A stretch of 36,574 bases of DNA from an uncultured Caulobacterales bacterium (GCA_938001915.1 CALLBD010000094.1:1-36574); one strand, 5' to 3'; positions 1 through 8,404 are shown, counted from the stretch's first letter. Numbers and translations: made by a program. The notes: a model not told the origin generated them from the letters alone.

Positions 1-392
1 CATTCCGCTTTTTCGTCAATACAGACAACAAAACGGTCATTGGCCGTATCGCCTGCGAGTACGAAGGGATAGCGGCGTGCGAAGGCGGGCAGGTAAAAAT
101 CGACGTCAAAAATGCCGTCTGTGACGAAGAGGTTTTCGCCAGATCGAATGCCCATAACGGCGAGGGGTGATCTTTCGTCTCCCGCGAAAATGATTGGCAT
201 CGAGGCGCTGGCCGCTCCGAACTCACCTGCGGTAAGTGGAACAAAGTGCTGCTTTTCCATAAATGCGAAAGGCTTGGTGACTTGTTTGACGCCAAATTTT
301 GCGTGATTGTCTTTGGTTAGCGGCACAGGCTTTTCGTAAAACATCACATTACCAGAGACTGTTGTCGTGTTGGCATCATCTTTTTTGGCCAT
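1..392 (-). CDS. SapC family protein, 3' end cut by window edge
   Basis: The open frame starts at the ATG whose complement lies at 390-392 and runs off the left edge without a stop, giving about 130 residues. The start is supported by a purine-rich AGAGGGA ribosome site a few bases upstream. The translation contains segments such as FYEKPVPL, FVPLTAGEF and YPFVLAGD, which I recognise from the SapC family (named after a Campylobacter S-layer-associated protein). These proteins are widespread in alphaproteobacteria, often near TonB-dependent receptors and tryptophan halogenases, and their biochemical role is not settled. It is divergent from the zur-like gene. The family call rests on remembered motifs, and the C-terminal part is not visible. 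Confidence 0.8.
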   Translation of the reverse strand, partial: MAKKDDANTTTVSGNVMFYEKPVPLTKDNHAKFGVKQVTKPFAFMEKQHFVPLTAGEFGAASASMPIIFAGDERSPLAVMGIRSGENLFVTDGIFDVDFYLPAFARRYPFVLAGDTANDRFVVCIDEKAE

Positions 393-486
393 GATTTTTC
401 CCTCTTTGGCAGACTTTACACTGCGCTTTAAAAACTAGGGTGCGCCCATAGCGGACTGCATACCCAACATCAACGCCGGATTGCTG

Positions 487-516
487 TTGAACCCGCGCCC
501 CGCCTTCTTCTATAGA
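487..516 (+). promoter_or_regulatory. Sigma-70-like promoter of the zur-like gene
   Basis: TTGAAC (487-492) and TATAGA (511-516) are separated by 18 bases. The ATG of the Fur-family gene begins at 524, seven bases after the -10 hexamer. Predicted transcription would therefore begin at or next to the start codon, giving a leaderless mRNA. No Shine-Dalgarno sequence lies in the short gap. Confidence 0.55.
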
Positions 517-523
517 GACGGAC

Positions 524-1012
524 ATGGAGACTGAAGCACAACATACCTATCCTGAATTTTCCTTAGCTGAGAGGATAGCTCAAGCCCGTGCAATTGTGGA
601 AGGCGCAAATGAGCGTTTTACACCCTTGCGCGCGCATGTTTTAGAGCTCGTTATTCAGGACGGGAAAGCCGTAAAGGCCTATGATCTTTTAGCGCGATTG
701 AAACCAGATGTCGGCAGTCCGAAACCGCCGACAGTTTACCGCGCGTTAGATTTTCTGTCGCGCCATGGTCTCATTCACCGCGTTGAAGCGTTGAATGCCT
801 TTATTGCCTGCGACCATAATCATGTGCATGACCATCATCATGACCATGGGGATGGGTCTCACCGACATCTCGCCGAGTTCTTCATTTGCGAAAAATGTCA
901 TAACGTCGAGGAACGTCATGCGCATGATCACGCGGACTGTAAGCCTGATGGATTTGTTATCACGCGGTCTGTGGTTGAACATTACGGCCTGTGCCTCGGC
1001 TGCGCGGGCTAA
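524..1012 (+). CDS. zur: Fur family metal regulator, Zur-like
   Basis: A 162-residue Fur-family repressor. The winged-helix part (about residues 20-95) carries the family pattern TVYRALDFL of the recognition helix. The C-terminal half has two cysteine pairs, C122/C125 in CEKC and C157/C160 in CLGC, which form the structural zinc site in Fur/Zur proteins. Between the domains, residues 97-115 are a histidine-rich stretch (about nine His in nineteen residues) much denser than in ordinary Fur, which favours zinc sensing. In related alphaproteobacteria this type represses zinc uptake genes when zinc is plentiful. It precedes a thioesterase gene by three bases and is divergent from sapC. The alternative assignments (Fur, PerR) fit less well because of the His-rich hinge and the overall similarity to Zur. 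Confidence 0.85.
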   Translation: METEAQHTYPEFSLAERIAQARAIVEGANERFTPLRAHVLELVIQDGKAVKAYDLLARLKPDVGSPKPPTVYRALDFLSRHGLIHRVEALNAFIACDHNHVHDHHHDHGDGSHRHLAEFFICEKCHNVEERHAHDHADCKPDGFVITRSVVEHYGLCLGCAG

Positions 1013-1015
1013 GCT

Positions 1016-1954
1016 TTGTCACAAGATAGGCTAGCGGGTTTTACCCTTACCTGGGCGGGCGAGTGCTCGGCGTGGGAGTGTGATGAATTGGGGCATATGA
1101 ATATGCGCCACTACACCCATAAAACAGACGAGGCGCGGCGGGGTTTAATTATAAGGCTAGGGTTGCCGCGTGCCTATCATAAGGGCGTTGTGAGTACCGT
1201 TCGGGTCCGGGACTTTCATATCAAATATCAAGGTGAAGCTAGGCCTGGAAATCCCTTACGCATTGACTCGGGCGTTTTAGAGCTCGGCGAGTCAACCGCG
1301 CGGCTGTGCCATATAATGACCCATCGCGATGGCCGCATTGCCGCAACCATGGTGGAAACAATTGAGCATGTTTACCTCCCCGAAGACCGTATCTTTGGGT
1401 GGCCGAAACGTGTGCGGGAAAATATTGCGAATTTCACGGTCAGTCTACCCGCCCCCGCGAAACCGAGAAACATAGCTGCGGAGGAACCCTTCATCGGCAT
1501 GAGCTTATCGGAATTGGAAGCGGCAGGCGTAAAGCTGGTCGGGGCCGGTGTTTTTGGCGCAGATGAATTAGATATTACAAACCGGGTGACTATGGGCAGT
1601 TTTTTTGGCCGTACCACGTCAACTATCGGCTGGTTCCGCGAAGGCTGGCCAGAATTTGAAGACCCCACCTATCATGAAAGCGGTAAAAGCGCCGCAGTGC
1701 TCGAAATTCGCGCGGTTATTCACCGCTATCCGAGGCGCGGTGATGCCTATGCCTATCTACCCGGATTAACGCAGGCGAATGCCTATACGCGTGAAATCAT
1801 CCATAATCTTGTCGACCCCGTCAGCGGGTTGAGCTGGGTCTCCATGCAGGCTAGCGGCTGTAAATTCGACCTCAAAACCCGTAAGTTAATCAAAGCCACC
1901 GAGGCTGAAATTGCCCTGTTGAAAAAATCCTGTCTGAGCGGGGTGATCGCCTAG
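1016..1954 (+). CDS. Thioesterase-like double-hotdog protein
   Basis: A 312-residue protein starting at a TTG three bases after the zur stop, so it is probably co-transcribed and translationally coupled. Residues about 10-120 contain a hotdog thioesterase-like pattern, WECDELGHMN followed by a Tyr, matching the D-x-x-GHMNN active-site region of 4HBT acyl-CoA thioesterases. The second half (about 180-300) looks like another hotdog copy with LTQANAY. The substrate is not identifiable, though hydrolysis of an acyl-CoA is the family expectation. The TTG start is the first in-frame start after zur; no better ATG exists before the conserved region. Its 3' end overlaps the convergent hydrolase gene by four bases. 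Confidence 0.65.
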   Translation: MSQDRLAGFTLTWAGECSAWECDELGHMNMRHYTHKTDEARRGLIIRLGLPRAYHKGVVSTVRVRDFHIKYQGEARPGNPLRIDSGVLELGESTARLCHIMTHRDGRIAATMVETIEHVYLPEDRIFGWPKRVRENIANFTVSLPAPAKPRNIAAEEPFIGMSLSELEAAGVKLVGAGVFGADELDITNRVTMGSFFGRTTSTIGWFREGWPEFEDPTYHESGKSAAVLEIRAVIHRYPRRGDAYAYLPGLTQANAYTREIIHNLVDPVSGLSWVSMQASGCKFDLKTRKLIKATEAEIALLKKSCLSGVIA

Positions 1955-2838
1955 CGCGTATTGAGGACGGCTTTCAAAATCTGAGCCGCATAGTCCGTCT
2001 GAATGAGCGGAAAAAGATGTCCAAGCTTGGGCTTAAATTGCACATCAATATGGGGCTGCGCTTTTTGCAGCGCGGCCCGCGAGCTTTTTGTTGAGACTGG
2101 GCGGCGTCCTCCTGCGAAGATGATTTTCGAATTATCAGGCAGTGCGCGGGCGGCCTTGAAGGCATTATGCCATTGGGCGGCAAAGATGGCTTGTTCCCAT
2201 TTGGGCGCGCAGGCGAGCTCCCATGTGCCGTCCGCCCGCTCTATCAAACCGCCTTTGATATAATCGCGCAGCACCTCATCAGGCATGCCTTTAAAAGCGC
2301 CGCGACCCTGCCAACGCGCAAAGGCGGCATCAGGGCTTTCAAATTCAGATTTCCGCCGGCCTGCATTGCGCGCAATGGGGAGTCGTTTTTTCATATAGGC
2401 CTGCCCGCCAGGTAATGCGGATGCCAAGCGAAAGATAAAGGGCACCATTACGGGATCAAAACAAGCAACGCCTGAAAGGCGGCCTTTGAGATGCGGCGCA
2501 GCCAATAGGCTCGTCACTGCACCAAAACTATGTCCCGCCAGAACGACGGGATTGTCCGTGAGATCGGGGAGGTAACGCTCGAAAAATTCGAGGCAATCCT
2601 CTCGGAATATATGCCAATTGGGGAGGTTAGACGGTTGCGGTAAATCACGGCTCTGGCCATGGCCGCGCATGTCAAACACGGCGGCATGTACGCCGAGCGG
2701 CTCAAAGAGAGCGCGGTAACTCTGCGCGTTAAATCCATTCGCATGCAGGAAAACAAGGCGAACGGGCTGGGACATATTCCCAAAATGCAAAGCAGAGAGC
2801 GCGCCGTCTCTTATCTTATAGCTACGTCTTACGCTCAT
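1951..2838 (-). CDS. Alpha/beta hydrolase
   Basis: A 295-residue alpha/beta-fold hydrolase. It shows an oxyanion-region motif FLHANGFN (about 30-37), the FDMRGHGQS strand-loop (about 55-63), the nucleophile elbow AGHSFGA with Ser104, and a C-terminal GHLFPL whose His is a plausible catalytic base. No signal peptide is visible, so it is probably cytoplasmic. It is the last gene of the minus-strand acyl-CoA block, 14 bases after the crotonase gene. The reaction is not predictable from sequence; esterase or thioesterase activity fits the operon context. Confidence 0.8.
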   Translation of the reverse strand: MSVRRSYKIRDGALSALHFGNMSQPVRLVFLHANGFNAQSYRALFEPLGVHAAVFDMRGHGQSRDLPQPSNLPNWHIFREDCLEFFERYLPDLTDNPVVLAGHSFGAVTSLLAAPHLKGRLSGVACFDPVMVPFIFRLASALPGGQAYMKKRLPIARNAGRRKSEFESPDAAFARWQGRGAFKGMPDEVLRDYIKGGLIERADGTWELACAPKWEQAIFAAQWHNAFKAARALPDNSKIIFAGGRRPVSTKSSRAALQKAQPHIDVQFKPKLGHLFPLIQTDYAAQILKAVLNTR

Positions 2839-2852
2839 GGCCGGGGCGCCTA

Positions 2853-3551
2853 TTATAGCGCATGGACTTTCTCTGGGTCCAAATCATCTTCAATGGCTTG
2901 ATCTAGAATAGCGAAAATCTCTTTGCGGCTGCGGAGTTTGGTTTCGCGGAAGGCTTTGGGGTTTAATTGCCCGAACATTTGCCCCGCCATGGGAATAGCC
3001 ATCGGCCATTGCTCCTCAGGGACAACGCGGTCAAAAAATCCCGCATGTACCGCGCCTTTCGGATCAAAAATTTCGCCGTTAATCACGCAGCGATTAAAAT
3101 GACTATTCGTCAAGTGATAACGGCCCATTTCAATACCGAAATTATGCATGGTCATGCCGATAAGCGTTTCATTTAGTCCCACTTTGAAACTCCCCGCTTT
3201 GATCATGGAATAATCACAGGCGAGCGCAAGGAAGGCTCCCATGGCAATGGTGTGACCCGTCGCTGCCATAATCACGGGGCGCGGATGGGCCATGATGCGG
3301 CGTGCAAATTTGGACCCTTTGGAGGTCAGCAGGAGAGACTTATGCGGACCTGCACCCATTTCTTTGAGATCAAATCCGCCAGACATAACGCCTTCGCGGC
3401 CCGTGATAATAACAATGGCGTCGTCTTTCTCAGCCATATCAAGAGCTTGATTTAATTCCGCCCACGTTTGCGTGCCGAGCGCATTGGCTTTGCCATCATC
3501 CATAGCGATAACGGCGACGCCGTCTTTGAATGTATAGGTGAGTTTTTCCAT
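2853..3551 (-). CDS. Crotonase/enoyl-CoA hydratase family protein
   Basis: A 232-residue crotonase-fold protein. The N-terminal strand pattern, the SGGFDLKEM oxyanion-hole segment (about 57-65) and GHTIAMGAFLALACDY (about 98-113) are typical. By remembered alignment with rat mitochondrial hydratase, the first catalytic glutamate is kept (NETLIG), but the second appears replaced by Asn near HFNRCVING, so hydratase activity should not be assumed. It is somewhat shorter than the usual 255-260 residues. It lies one base after the PaiB-like gene on the same strand and belongs to the putative acyl-CoA operon. Confidence 0.82.
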   Translation of the reverse strand: MEKLTYTFKDGVAVIAMDDGKANALGTQTWAELNQALDMAEKDDAIVIITGREGVMSGGFDLKEMGAGPHKSLLLTSKGSKFARRIMAHPRPVIMAATGHTIAMGAFLALACDYSMIKAGSFKVGLNETLIGMTMHNFGIEMGRYHLTNSHFNRCVINGEIFDPKGAVHAGFFDRVVPEEQWPMAIPMAGQMFGQLNPKAFRETKLRSRKEIFAILDQAIEDDLDPEKVHAL

Positions 3552-3552
3552 T

Positions 3553-4167
3553 TTATCTTTTCCTTATCAGCTCGATTTCATCGGCGAGCGCGTCATTGCC
3601 TTCCGCGCGTAAAGTTTCAATAATGCGGGCTTGCGTCTGCGCATCTTTGTTTTGACTGAGCTTACGAATGCCGCGCAAAGAGTCCATACGCATTTCGAAA
3701 TAGAGGATATTCGAGAATAGCCGCGAGGCATATTTCGCCGCCTCCTCCATAGCCCAGCCACCTTCTGGCTCATAGGTCTCTGTTAGCTCCGCCATACGGT
3801 CGACGCTCTCTTCTGCAGACAGCATCCGCGTTGTACCGTGAACATGCACGCTGACATAATCCCAAGTCGGCACGGATTTTTCAGGGTTCGTATAAAGCGT
3901 GGGCGAGATGTAATCATGCGGCCCATGAAAGGCGGCAAGGAAAATCATGCTCGTCCCAATGAAGGCGGTCATCGGATTATTCGCTGCCAGATGCCCATAT
4001 AAAAACTCGCCGTCGCGCACCATCGGCAGATGCGTCGCGAGCGGCCCGTCAACATTTGACGAGGCGAGTAGTGCAAAGCCATGGGTGTCTATGATGCGGT
4101 TTATGTAGTCGGTGCTGTCATCAACATAATAGGGGGGCGGGTAGGACATATCGGAAGTTACGAACAA
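3553..4167 (-). CDS. FMN-binding PaiB-like protein
   Basis: A 204-residue protein of the split-barrel flavin family usually annotated as FMN-binding negative transcriptional regulator (PaiB). Visible landmarks are the N-terminal tract YPPPYY, ATHLPMV (about 44-50), YGHLAANNP (about 57-65), SVPTWDYVSVHVHG (about 98-111) and the C-terminal KLSQNK typical of PaiB. In Bacillus PaiB is linked to repression of sporulation and protease genes, but most family members have no tested role. An alternative start six codons further in would remove the ten-base overlap with the upstream lipoprotein gene. Confidence 0.82.
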   Translation of the reverse strand: MFVTSDMSYPPPYYVDDSTDYINRIIDTHGFALLASSNVDGPLATHLPMVRDGEFLYGHLAANNPMTAFIGTSMIFLAAFHGPHDYISPTLYTNPEKSVPTWDYVSVHVHGTTRMLSAEESVDRMAELTETYEPEGGWAMEEAAKYASRLFSNILYFEMRMDSLRGIRKLSQNKDAQTQARIIETLRAEGNDALADEIELIRKR

Positions 4168-4607
4168 ACAAAAATCGGTTCATGCACTTCATTGTCACTG
4201 ACAATGTAAAACGAACCCATTTTTTTAGAACCGAAAACAAAATAGCTTAAGTTCGTTAGGTTTCCATTAGTAGTGCAGTTTTTCACTTTATATTCTATTT
4301 CAGCAGAGCCGAGGTAAACGTTTACACCGTCTAGATCGCATGTAGTTGCACCTACGAAAACCCTCTTATTTTCTGAGTTTATTTTTGTAGATTCAGTACA
4401 GTCTGAAGACAAATTAAAGGCCTTTTTAGTCAAGGCATCTAAGATTGGTGCAAGTCTCGCTTCGGCTTCTAAGTTCGGAGTAGCTTTATTTAATGCGATT
4501 TGCTCTTCGCTATTGGGTTTTGACATTGTGGCTTCATCAGCCGTCTCTACAACGGATTCGCTGCATCCCAATAAGACTACAGCGAAGCTGGATAAAGCTA
4601 TTCTCAC
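4158..4607 (-). CDS. Small predicted lipoprotein, AT-rich
   Basis: A 149-residue protein with a short N-terminal hydrophobic stretch ending in VVLLGC, a plausible lipobox with lipidated Cys15, followed by an acidic Ser/Glu/Thr linker. Four further cysteines (in CTES, TTCDLD, VKNCT and FVCS) could form disulfides in the periplasm. I do not recognise the fold. The stop of the upstream acyl-CoA dehydrogenase overlaps its start by one base, so it is built into the operon, yet its base composition is clearly more AT-rich than its neighbours. This suggests a later insertion or relaxed selection. Confidence 0.6.
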   Translation of the reverse strand: MRIALSSFAVVLLGCSESVVETADEATMSKPNSEEQIALNKATPNLEAEARLAPILDALTKKAFNLSSDCTESTKINSENKRVFVGATTCDLDGVNVYLGSAEIEYKVKNCTTNGNLTNLSYFVFGSKKMGSFYIVSDNEVHEPIFVCS

Positions 4608-5764
4608 TAAAGACTCCGCGCAATCACCATTTTCATAATTTCATTTGTGCCGCCGTAAATCTTTTGCACGCGGCTGTCGCGATACATGCGGCCAATGCGA
4701 TATTCATTCATGAACCCATACCCGCCGTGAAGCTGTAGGCAGCGGTCAATGACTTCGCATTCCTTATCTGTCACCCAATATTTCGCCATGGATGCCGTGA
4801 CGGTATCCAGCTCGCCGCGCAAATGTTTCTCGGCGCAATCATAGACAAAAGTCTTGGCGACTGTGACGAGGGTTTTACATTCCGCGAGTTCGAATTGTGT
4901 ATTTTGGAAGTTCAAGATAGATTTACCAAAAGCTTTGCGCTCTTTCACATATTCGATTGTGTCGGCCAGGGCTGCTTCCATTTGCGCGACGCCTTGTACG
5001 GCGATGTTGAGGCGCTCTTGCGGGAGTTCTTGCATGAGCTGAATAAAGCCTTGACCCGTATCACTCCCCAGCAGCGCATCGGCTGGCACTTTCATATCAT
5101 CAAAGAACAGCTCGGCTGTGTCTTGCGCATCCATCCCGACCTTGTCGAGAATACGTCCGCGGCGGAATCCTTCCAAATCATCCGTCTCAACAACGAAAAG
5201 AGATTTCGAGAATTTCCCTTCGCCGCCCGTATCGGCTACAACAACAATAAGGTTCGCCGTGCCGCCATTGGTGATGAAGGTCTTAGAGCCATTAATCACC
5301 CACCCATTACCGTCTTTTTTGGCATTGGTTTTCACATTTTGAAGGTCGGAACCAGTGCCGGGCTCGCTCATGGCAATCGCGCCGACCAGCTCGCCAGAGG
5401 CCATGCGGGGCAGCCATTTTTGCTTCTGCTCTTCCGTGCCGTAATGCAGGATATAGGGCGCAACAATCGCATTATGGAGCGACAGACCAAAACCGTCGAC
5501 ATTGGCCTTCACCAGCTCTTCCATGATTATCATTTCATGGCGATAATCGCCGCCGCCTCCGCCATATTCTTCAGGAATAGCGCAGTTCAGCAGACCCATC
5601 TCGCCCGCCATATTCCAATATTTGCGGTCGACTTTTTTATTCTTACGAAAGCTTTCCGAATGCGGCGCCATTTCACGGTCATAAAAGCCGTAAACAGCTT
5701 CGCGGAAGATATTGATGTCTTCCTCATCATACCAATCTGGGTTCTTAAAATCGATTGCGGTCAT
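4607..5764 (-). CDS. Acyl-CoA dehydrogenase, long-chain (LCAD-like) type
   Basis: A 385-residue FAD-dependent acyl-CoA dehydrogenase covering N-terminal helical, middle beta and C-terminal helical domains. Landmarks are AMSEPGTGSD (131-140), GSKTFITNG (159-167), ERKAFGK, LHGGYGF and YGGTNEIM near the C terminus. The C-terminal position used as catalytic base in medium-chain enzymes is Gly here. Instead LPQERL carries Glu250, which aligns with the base of isovaleryl-CoA and long-chain enzymes. It would oxidise an acyl-CoA to the 2-enoyl-CoA and pass electrons to ETF. It is the third structural gene of the merR-headed minus-strand block. Confidence 0.93.
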   Translation of the reverse strand: MTAIDFKNPDWYDEEDINIFREAVYGFYDREMAPHSESFRKNKKVDRKYWNMAGEMGLLNCAIPEEYGGGGGDYRHEMIIMEELVKANVDGFGLSLHNAIVAPYILHYGTEEQKQKWLPRMASGELVGAIAMSEPGTGSDLQNVKTNAKKDGNGWVINGSKTFITNGGTANLIVVVADTGGEGKFSKSLFVVETDDLEGFRRGRILDKVGMDAQDTAELFFDDMKVPADALLGSDTGQGFIQLMQELPQERLNIAVQGVAQMEAALADTIEYVKERKAFGKSILNFQNTQFELAECKTLVTVAKTFVYDCAEKHLRGELDTVTASMAKYWVTDKECEVIDRCLQLHGGYGFMNEYRIGRMYRDSRVQKIYGGTNEIMKMVIARSL

Positions 5765-5778
5765 TTTGTTTCCTCTAT

Positions 5779-6045
5779 CTAAGAAATACGGATTTTAAGT
5801 CCGGATTGCATTTGAATTTCTATTTTTGAATTCTCTAATTTTGTTTCTAAAACTGAATTAGATGGTCCCCAGTCTTCATCAGAGTTTATGGTAATTTCTG
5901 TTCCAAAAAGTTCAAATTTTGACGACCCTTCAGAATTTTTCACTTCAAGTTTGGGAGGCACAGAGAGCACATCTAATTTGTTAATTATGGCGTCGTGATG
6001 CAACGCCATAATTAGTTCGTTTTTTAATGTATTATTCAAAGCCAA
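5779..6045 (-). CDS. Small hypothetical protein, AT-rich
   Basis: An 88-codon frame beginning at a TTG one base beyond the stop of the 596-residue acyl-CoA dehydrogenase; an ATG twelve codons in is an alternative. No Shine-Dalgarno sequence is obvious at either start. The product is soluble and charged, has no signal peptide or cysteines, and ends in a beta-like alternating pattern (KIEIQM, LKIRIS). I do not recognise it. Its base composition is much more AT-rich than the flanking dehydrogenase genes, like the small lipoprotein gene downstream. It could be genuine, or a chance frame in an inserted spacer. Confidence 0.45.
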   Translation of the reverse strand: MALNNTLKNELIMALHHDAIINKLDVLSVPPKLEVKNSEGSSKFELFGTEITINSDEDWGPSNSVLETKLENSKIEIQMQSGLKIRIS

Positions 6046-7836
6046 TTAAAACGCCGCCGCATCAAGCGCCATCAATGGCTCTGCGCCTGTCTTAATTTTC
6101 GCAAGATGTGCGTCGAGCATGGGCAGCATGCGCAGGACGAAATAGCGGCCTGTGATGATTTTATTTTTGTAAAACTCATCATTGGTGCCCGCATCAATTT
6201 GGGCTTGGGCCACAAGCGCCATTTTCGCCCACATATAAGCGAGCGTGGTGAGGCCCATCATATGCATATAATCGACAGAGCCTGCGCCTGCATTATCCGG
6301 ATTTGTCATGCCGTTCTGCATCAGCCACATCGTGCCTTCGGTGAGTTTTTGCTTTGCGTCTTTTAGGCCGTCAATAAATTCGGAGACATTTTCGGCCTCT
6401 GCATTTTCACCCAAGAACGCATCGATTTCAGCGTTGAGCGACATGAGGGCGCGGCCACCTTTACGGGCGAGTTTACGTCCCACGAGGTCAAGCGCTTGCA
6501 CGCCATTCGCGCCTTCATAAATTAGGGCAATCCGCATATCACGGACAATTTGGCTCATGCCCCATTCTTCAATAAATCCGTGACCGCCAAAAACTTGCTG
6601 GCAATCGATCGTCGTCGCCATGGCTTTGTCTGTCAGATAGCCCTTAATAACGGGCGTTAGCAGGCCAAGATAATCATCGCACTTCTCGCGGAACGCTTCG
6701 TCTTCATGGACATGCTCCATATCTTCCAACAGCGCGGCCCAATAGACGAGAGCGCGAGCACCTTCATTGAAGGCTTTCGTTTCTAGCAACATGCGGCGAA
6801 TATCAGGATGCACGATAAGCGGGTCGGCGGGACCGTTTTCATTTTTCGGACCCGTAAGGGAGCGCCCCTGCAGGCGGTCTTTCGCATAGGCCGCCGCATT
6901 TTGATAAGCGACTTCGGATTGCGCGAGGCCCTGCATACCCACATCGAGGCGCGCGCGGTTCATCATAACGAACATGACGCGCAGGCCTTTATTCTCTTCA
7001 CCGATAAGATAGCCTTCCGCCTCGTCATAATTCATGACGCAGGTCGAGTTACCGTGGATGCCCATTTTGTGCTCGAGCGCGCCGCAGGTGACAGGATTAC
7101 GTTCGGCAGGATTGCCGTCCGCATCTAATTTAAATTTCGGAACGATGAAGAGAGAGATACCTTTCACGCCCTCAGGTGCGCCTTCAATACGGGCGAGGCA
7201 GAGGTGAATAATATTTTCGGCCATATCATGCTCACCCGCCGAGATGAAAATCTTCTGACCTGTAATTTTATAGGACCCATCCGCATTGGGAACGGCTTTG
7301 GTTTTCAGCAGGCCTAAATCTGTGCCGCAATGCGGCTCAGTTAGGTTCATGGTGCCTGTCCATTCCCCTGAAATCATTTTCGGTAAATAAGTGTTTTTCT
7401 GCTCATCCGATCCGCCAATTTCAATGGCCTTACTCGCGCCATTTGTCAGGCCGGGATACATAGCAAAGGCCATATTAGAGGCAGATTGCATTTCGCCCGC
7501 TGCGATATGCCAAACGCCCGGCATGCCCATTCCGCCATATTCTGGATTATGCGCCAGGCCCATCATGCCATTTTCAACAACTTGCTTATAGGCCTCTTTG
7601 AAACCTGTCGGGGTTGTGACAGAGCCGTCCTCATTGCGAATGCAGCCTTCTTGATCACCAACAACATTGAGCGGGGCGAGAACTTCTGACGAGAATTTTC
7701 CGCTCTGCTCCAAGATGGCATCAAGCGTGTCCGGGTCCGCTTCTGCAAAAGATTCATATTCTGTCAGCTGGCCGACATTTAGAACTTCTTGGAGAACAAA
7801 TTTCATATCGCGAAGCGGGGCGGTATAACTTGGCAT
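6046..7836 (-). CDS. Acyl-CoA dehydrogenase, large FadE/DmdC-like type
   Basis: A 596-residue acyl-CoA dehydrogenase of the long class with an N-terminal extension and an extra C-terminal domain, as in the 3-methylmercaptopropionyl-CoA dehydrogenase (DmdC)-like group. Landmarks are NLTEPHCGTDLG (FAD/substrate loop), GQKIFISAGEHD, HKMGIHGNSTC, FGGHGFIEEWG and IYEGANGVQA, where Glu441 sits at the position of the medium-chain catalytic base. The substrate cannot be read from sequence; DmdC-like annotations often cover ordinary beta-oxidation enzymes. It is 29 bases downstream of the merR-type gene on the same strand, so it is the first structural gene under that regulator. Confidence 0.92.
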   Translation of the reverse strand: MPSYTAPLRDMKFVLQEVLNVGQLTEYESFAEADPDTLDAILEQSGKFSSEVLAPLNVVGDQEGCIRNEDGSVTTPTGFKEAYKQVVENGMMGLAHNPEYGGMGMPGVWHIAAGEMQSASNMAFAMYPGLTNGASKAIEIGGSDEQKNTYLPKMISGEWTGTMNLTEPHCGTDLGLLKTKAVPNADGSYKITGQKIFISAGEHDMAENIIHLCLARIEGAPEGVKGISLFIVPKFKLDADGNPAERNPVTCGALEHKMGIHGNSTCVMNYDEAEGYLIGEENKGLRVMFVMMNRARLDVGMQGLAQSEVAYQNAAAYAKDRLQGRSLTGPKNENGPADPLIVHPDIRRMLLETKAFNEGARALVYWAALLEDMEHVHEDEAFREKCDDYLGLLTPVIKGYLTDKAMATTIDCQQVFGGHGFIEEWGMSQIVRDMRIALIYEGANGVQALDLVGRKLARKGGRALMSLNAEIDAFLGENAEAENVSEFIDGLKDAKQKLTEGTMWLMQNGMTNPDNAGAGSVDYMHMMGLTTLAYMWAKMALVAQAQIDAGTNDEFYKNKIITGRYFVLRMLPMLDAHLAKIKTGAEPLMALDAAAF

Positions 7837-7865
7837 GGCTAAGGTCCTTTGTGGAAAATATTAAA

Positions 7866-8369
7866 TTAGACGCGCGAGAGATTTGGCGTCGGTTGAAATT
7901 CATCAAGCGTTTCGCCGATGAAAGGCGTTTGTGAAAACTTAGCCTGATAGGCTTGGGCCAAGTCAAAGACTTGGTCTTGAGCGGGTGTCTCTTCGAGATA
8001 GCTGTCAATGACCTCGCATATCTCCGCCATGTCCTTGGCGAGCCTGTCAACATCGTCTCGGCGTCGTTGGAGCGAACTGATAACGGTCTCAAAATTTTTG
8101 CGGCGGCGCAGTAATTCGCTGTGATCTGTAACATGTCCATCCGTAACGTCTAACACCTCTTTAATATCATCCAGGGTGAAGCCCAGCCGTTTACCGCGCA
8201 TGATCTTTTCAAATCTTACACCGTCCTGAGGGGTAAATATGCGCGCGCCATTTGCCCGATTGGGCGTCAAAAGGCCCTTGTCTTCGTAAAACCGTATGGT
8301 TCGCGGCGTCACATCAAACATTTCGGCAAAAGCCTTAATGCCCCATTGAATGTTGTGCATTTCCGTCAT
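7866..8369 (-). CDS. MerR family transcriptional regulator
   Basis: A MerR-family regulator of 167 residues from the preferred start. The N-terminal winged helix (about residues 5-70) has the family signature TPRTIRFYEDKGLL, followed by RGKRLGFTLDDIKEVL, then a coiled-coil dimer helix (about 80-125) and a short tail. No cysteine effector site is visible, unlike metal-binding MerR proteins. A longer in-frame ATG exists at 8432, but the extra 21 codons coincide exactly with the -35/-10 promoter and operator, so I choose 8369 (8360 is the next ATG). MerR proteins of this type beside acyl-CoA dehydrogenase genes, such as LiuR of branched-chain amino acid catabolism, repress until an acyl-CoA binds. 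By position it should control the downstream minus-strand operon and itself. Confidence 0.88.
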   Translation of the reverse strand: MTEMHNIQWGIKAFAEMFDVTPRTIRFYEDKGLLTPNRANGARIFTPQDGVRFEKIMRGKRLGFTLDDIKEVLDVTDGHVTDHSELLRRRKNFETVISSLQRRRDDVDRLAKDMAEICEVIDSYLEETPAQDQVFDLAQAYQAKFSQTPFIGETLDEFQPTPNLSRV

Positions 8370-8375
8370 TTTTTC

Positions 8376-8404
8376 AGTATAGATCAGGTTAACGTTCACG
8401 TCAA
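8376..8404 (-). promoter_or_regulatory. Promoter of the merR/acyl-CoA operon
   Basis: On the minus strand TTGACG (8399-8404) and TATACT (8376-8381) are separated by 17 bases, close to the sigma-70 consensus. The merR ATG at 8369 begins six bases beyond the -10 box, so the transcript would be leaderless or nearly so. The palindromic operator overlaps the -35 box and spacer. Confidence 0.7.

Noticed and set aside
4823-5782. A 319-codon plus-strand open frame
   Set aside because: It is exactly antisense to the acyl-CoA dehydrogenase gene, whose translation matches the family over its full length; the plus-strand frame shows no recognisable domain.
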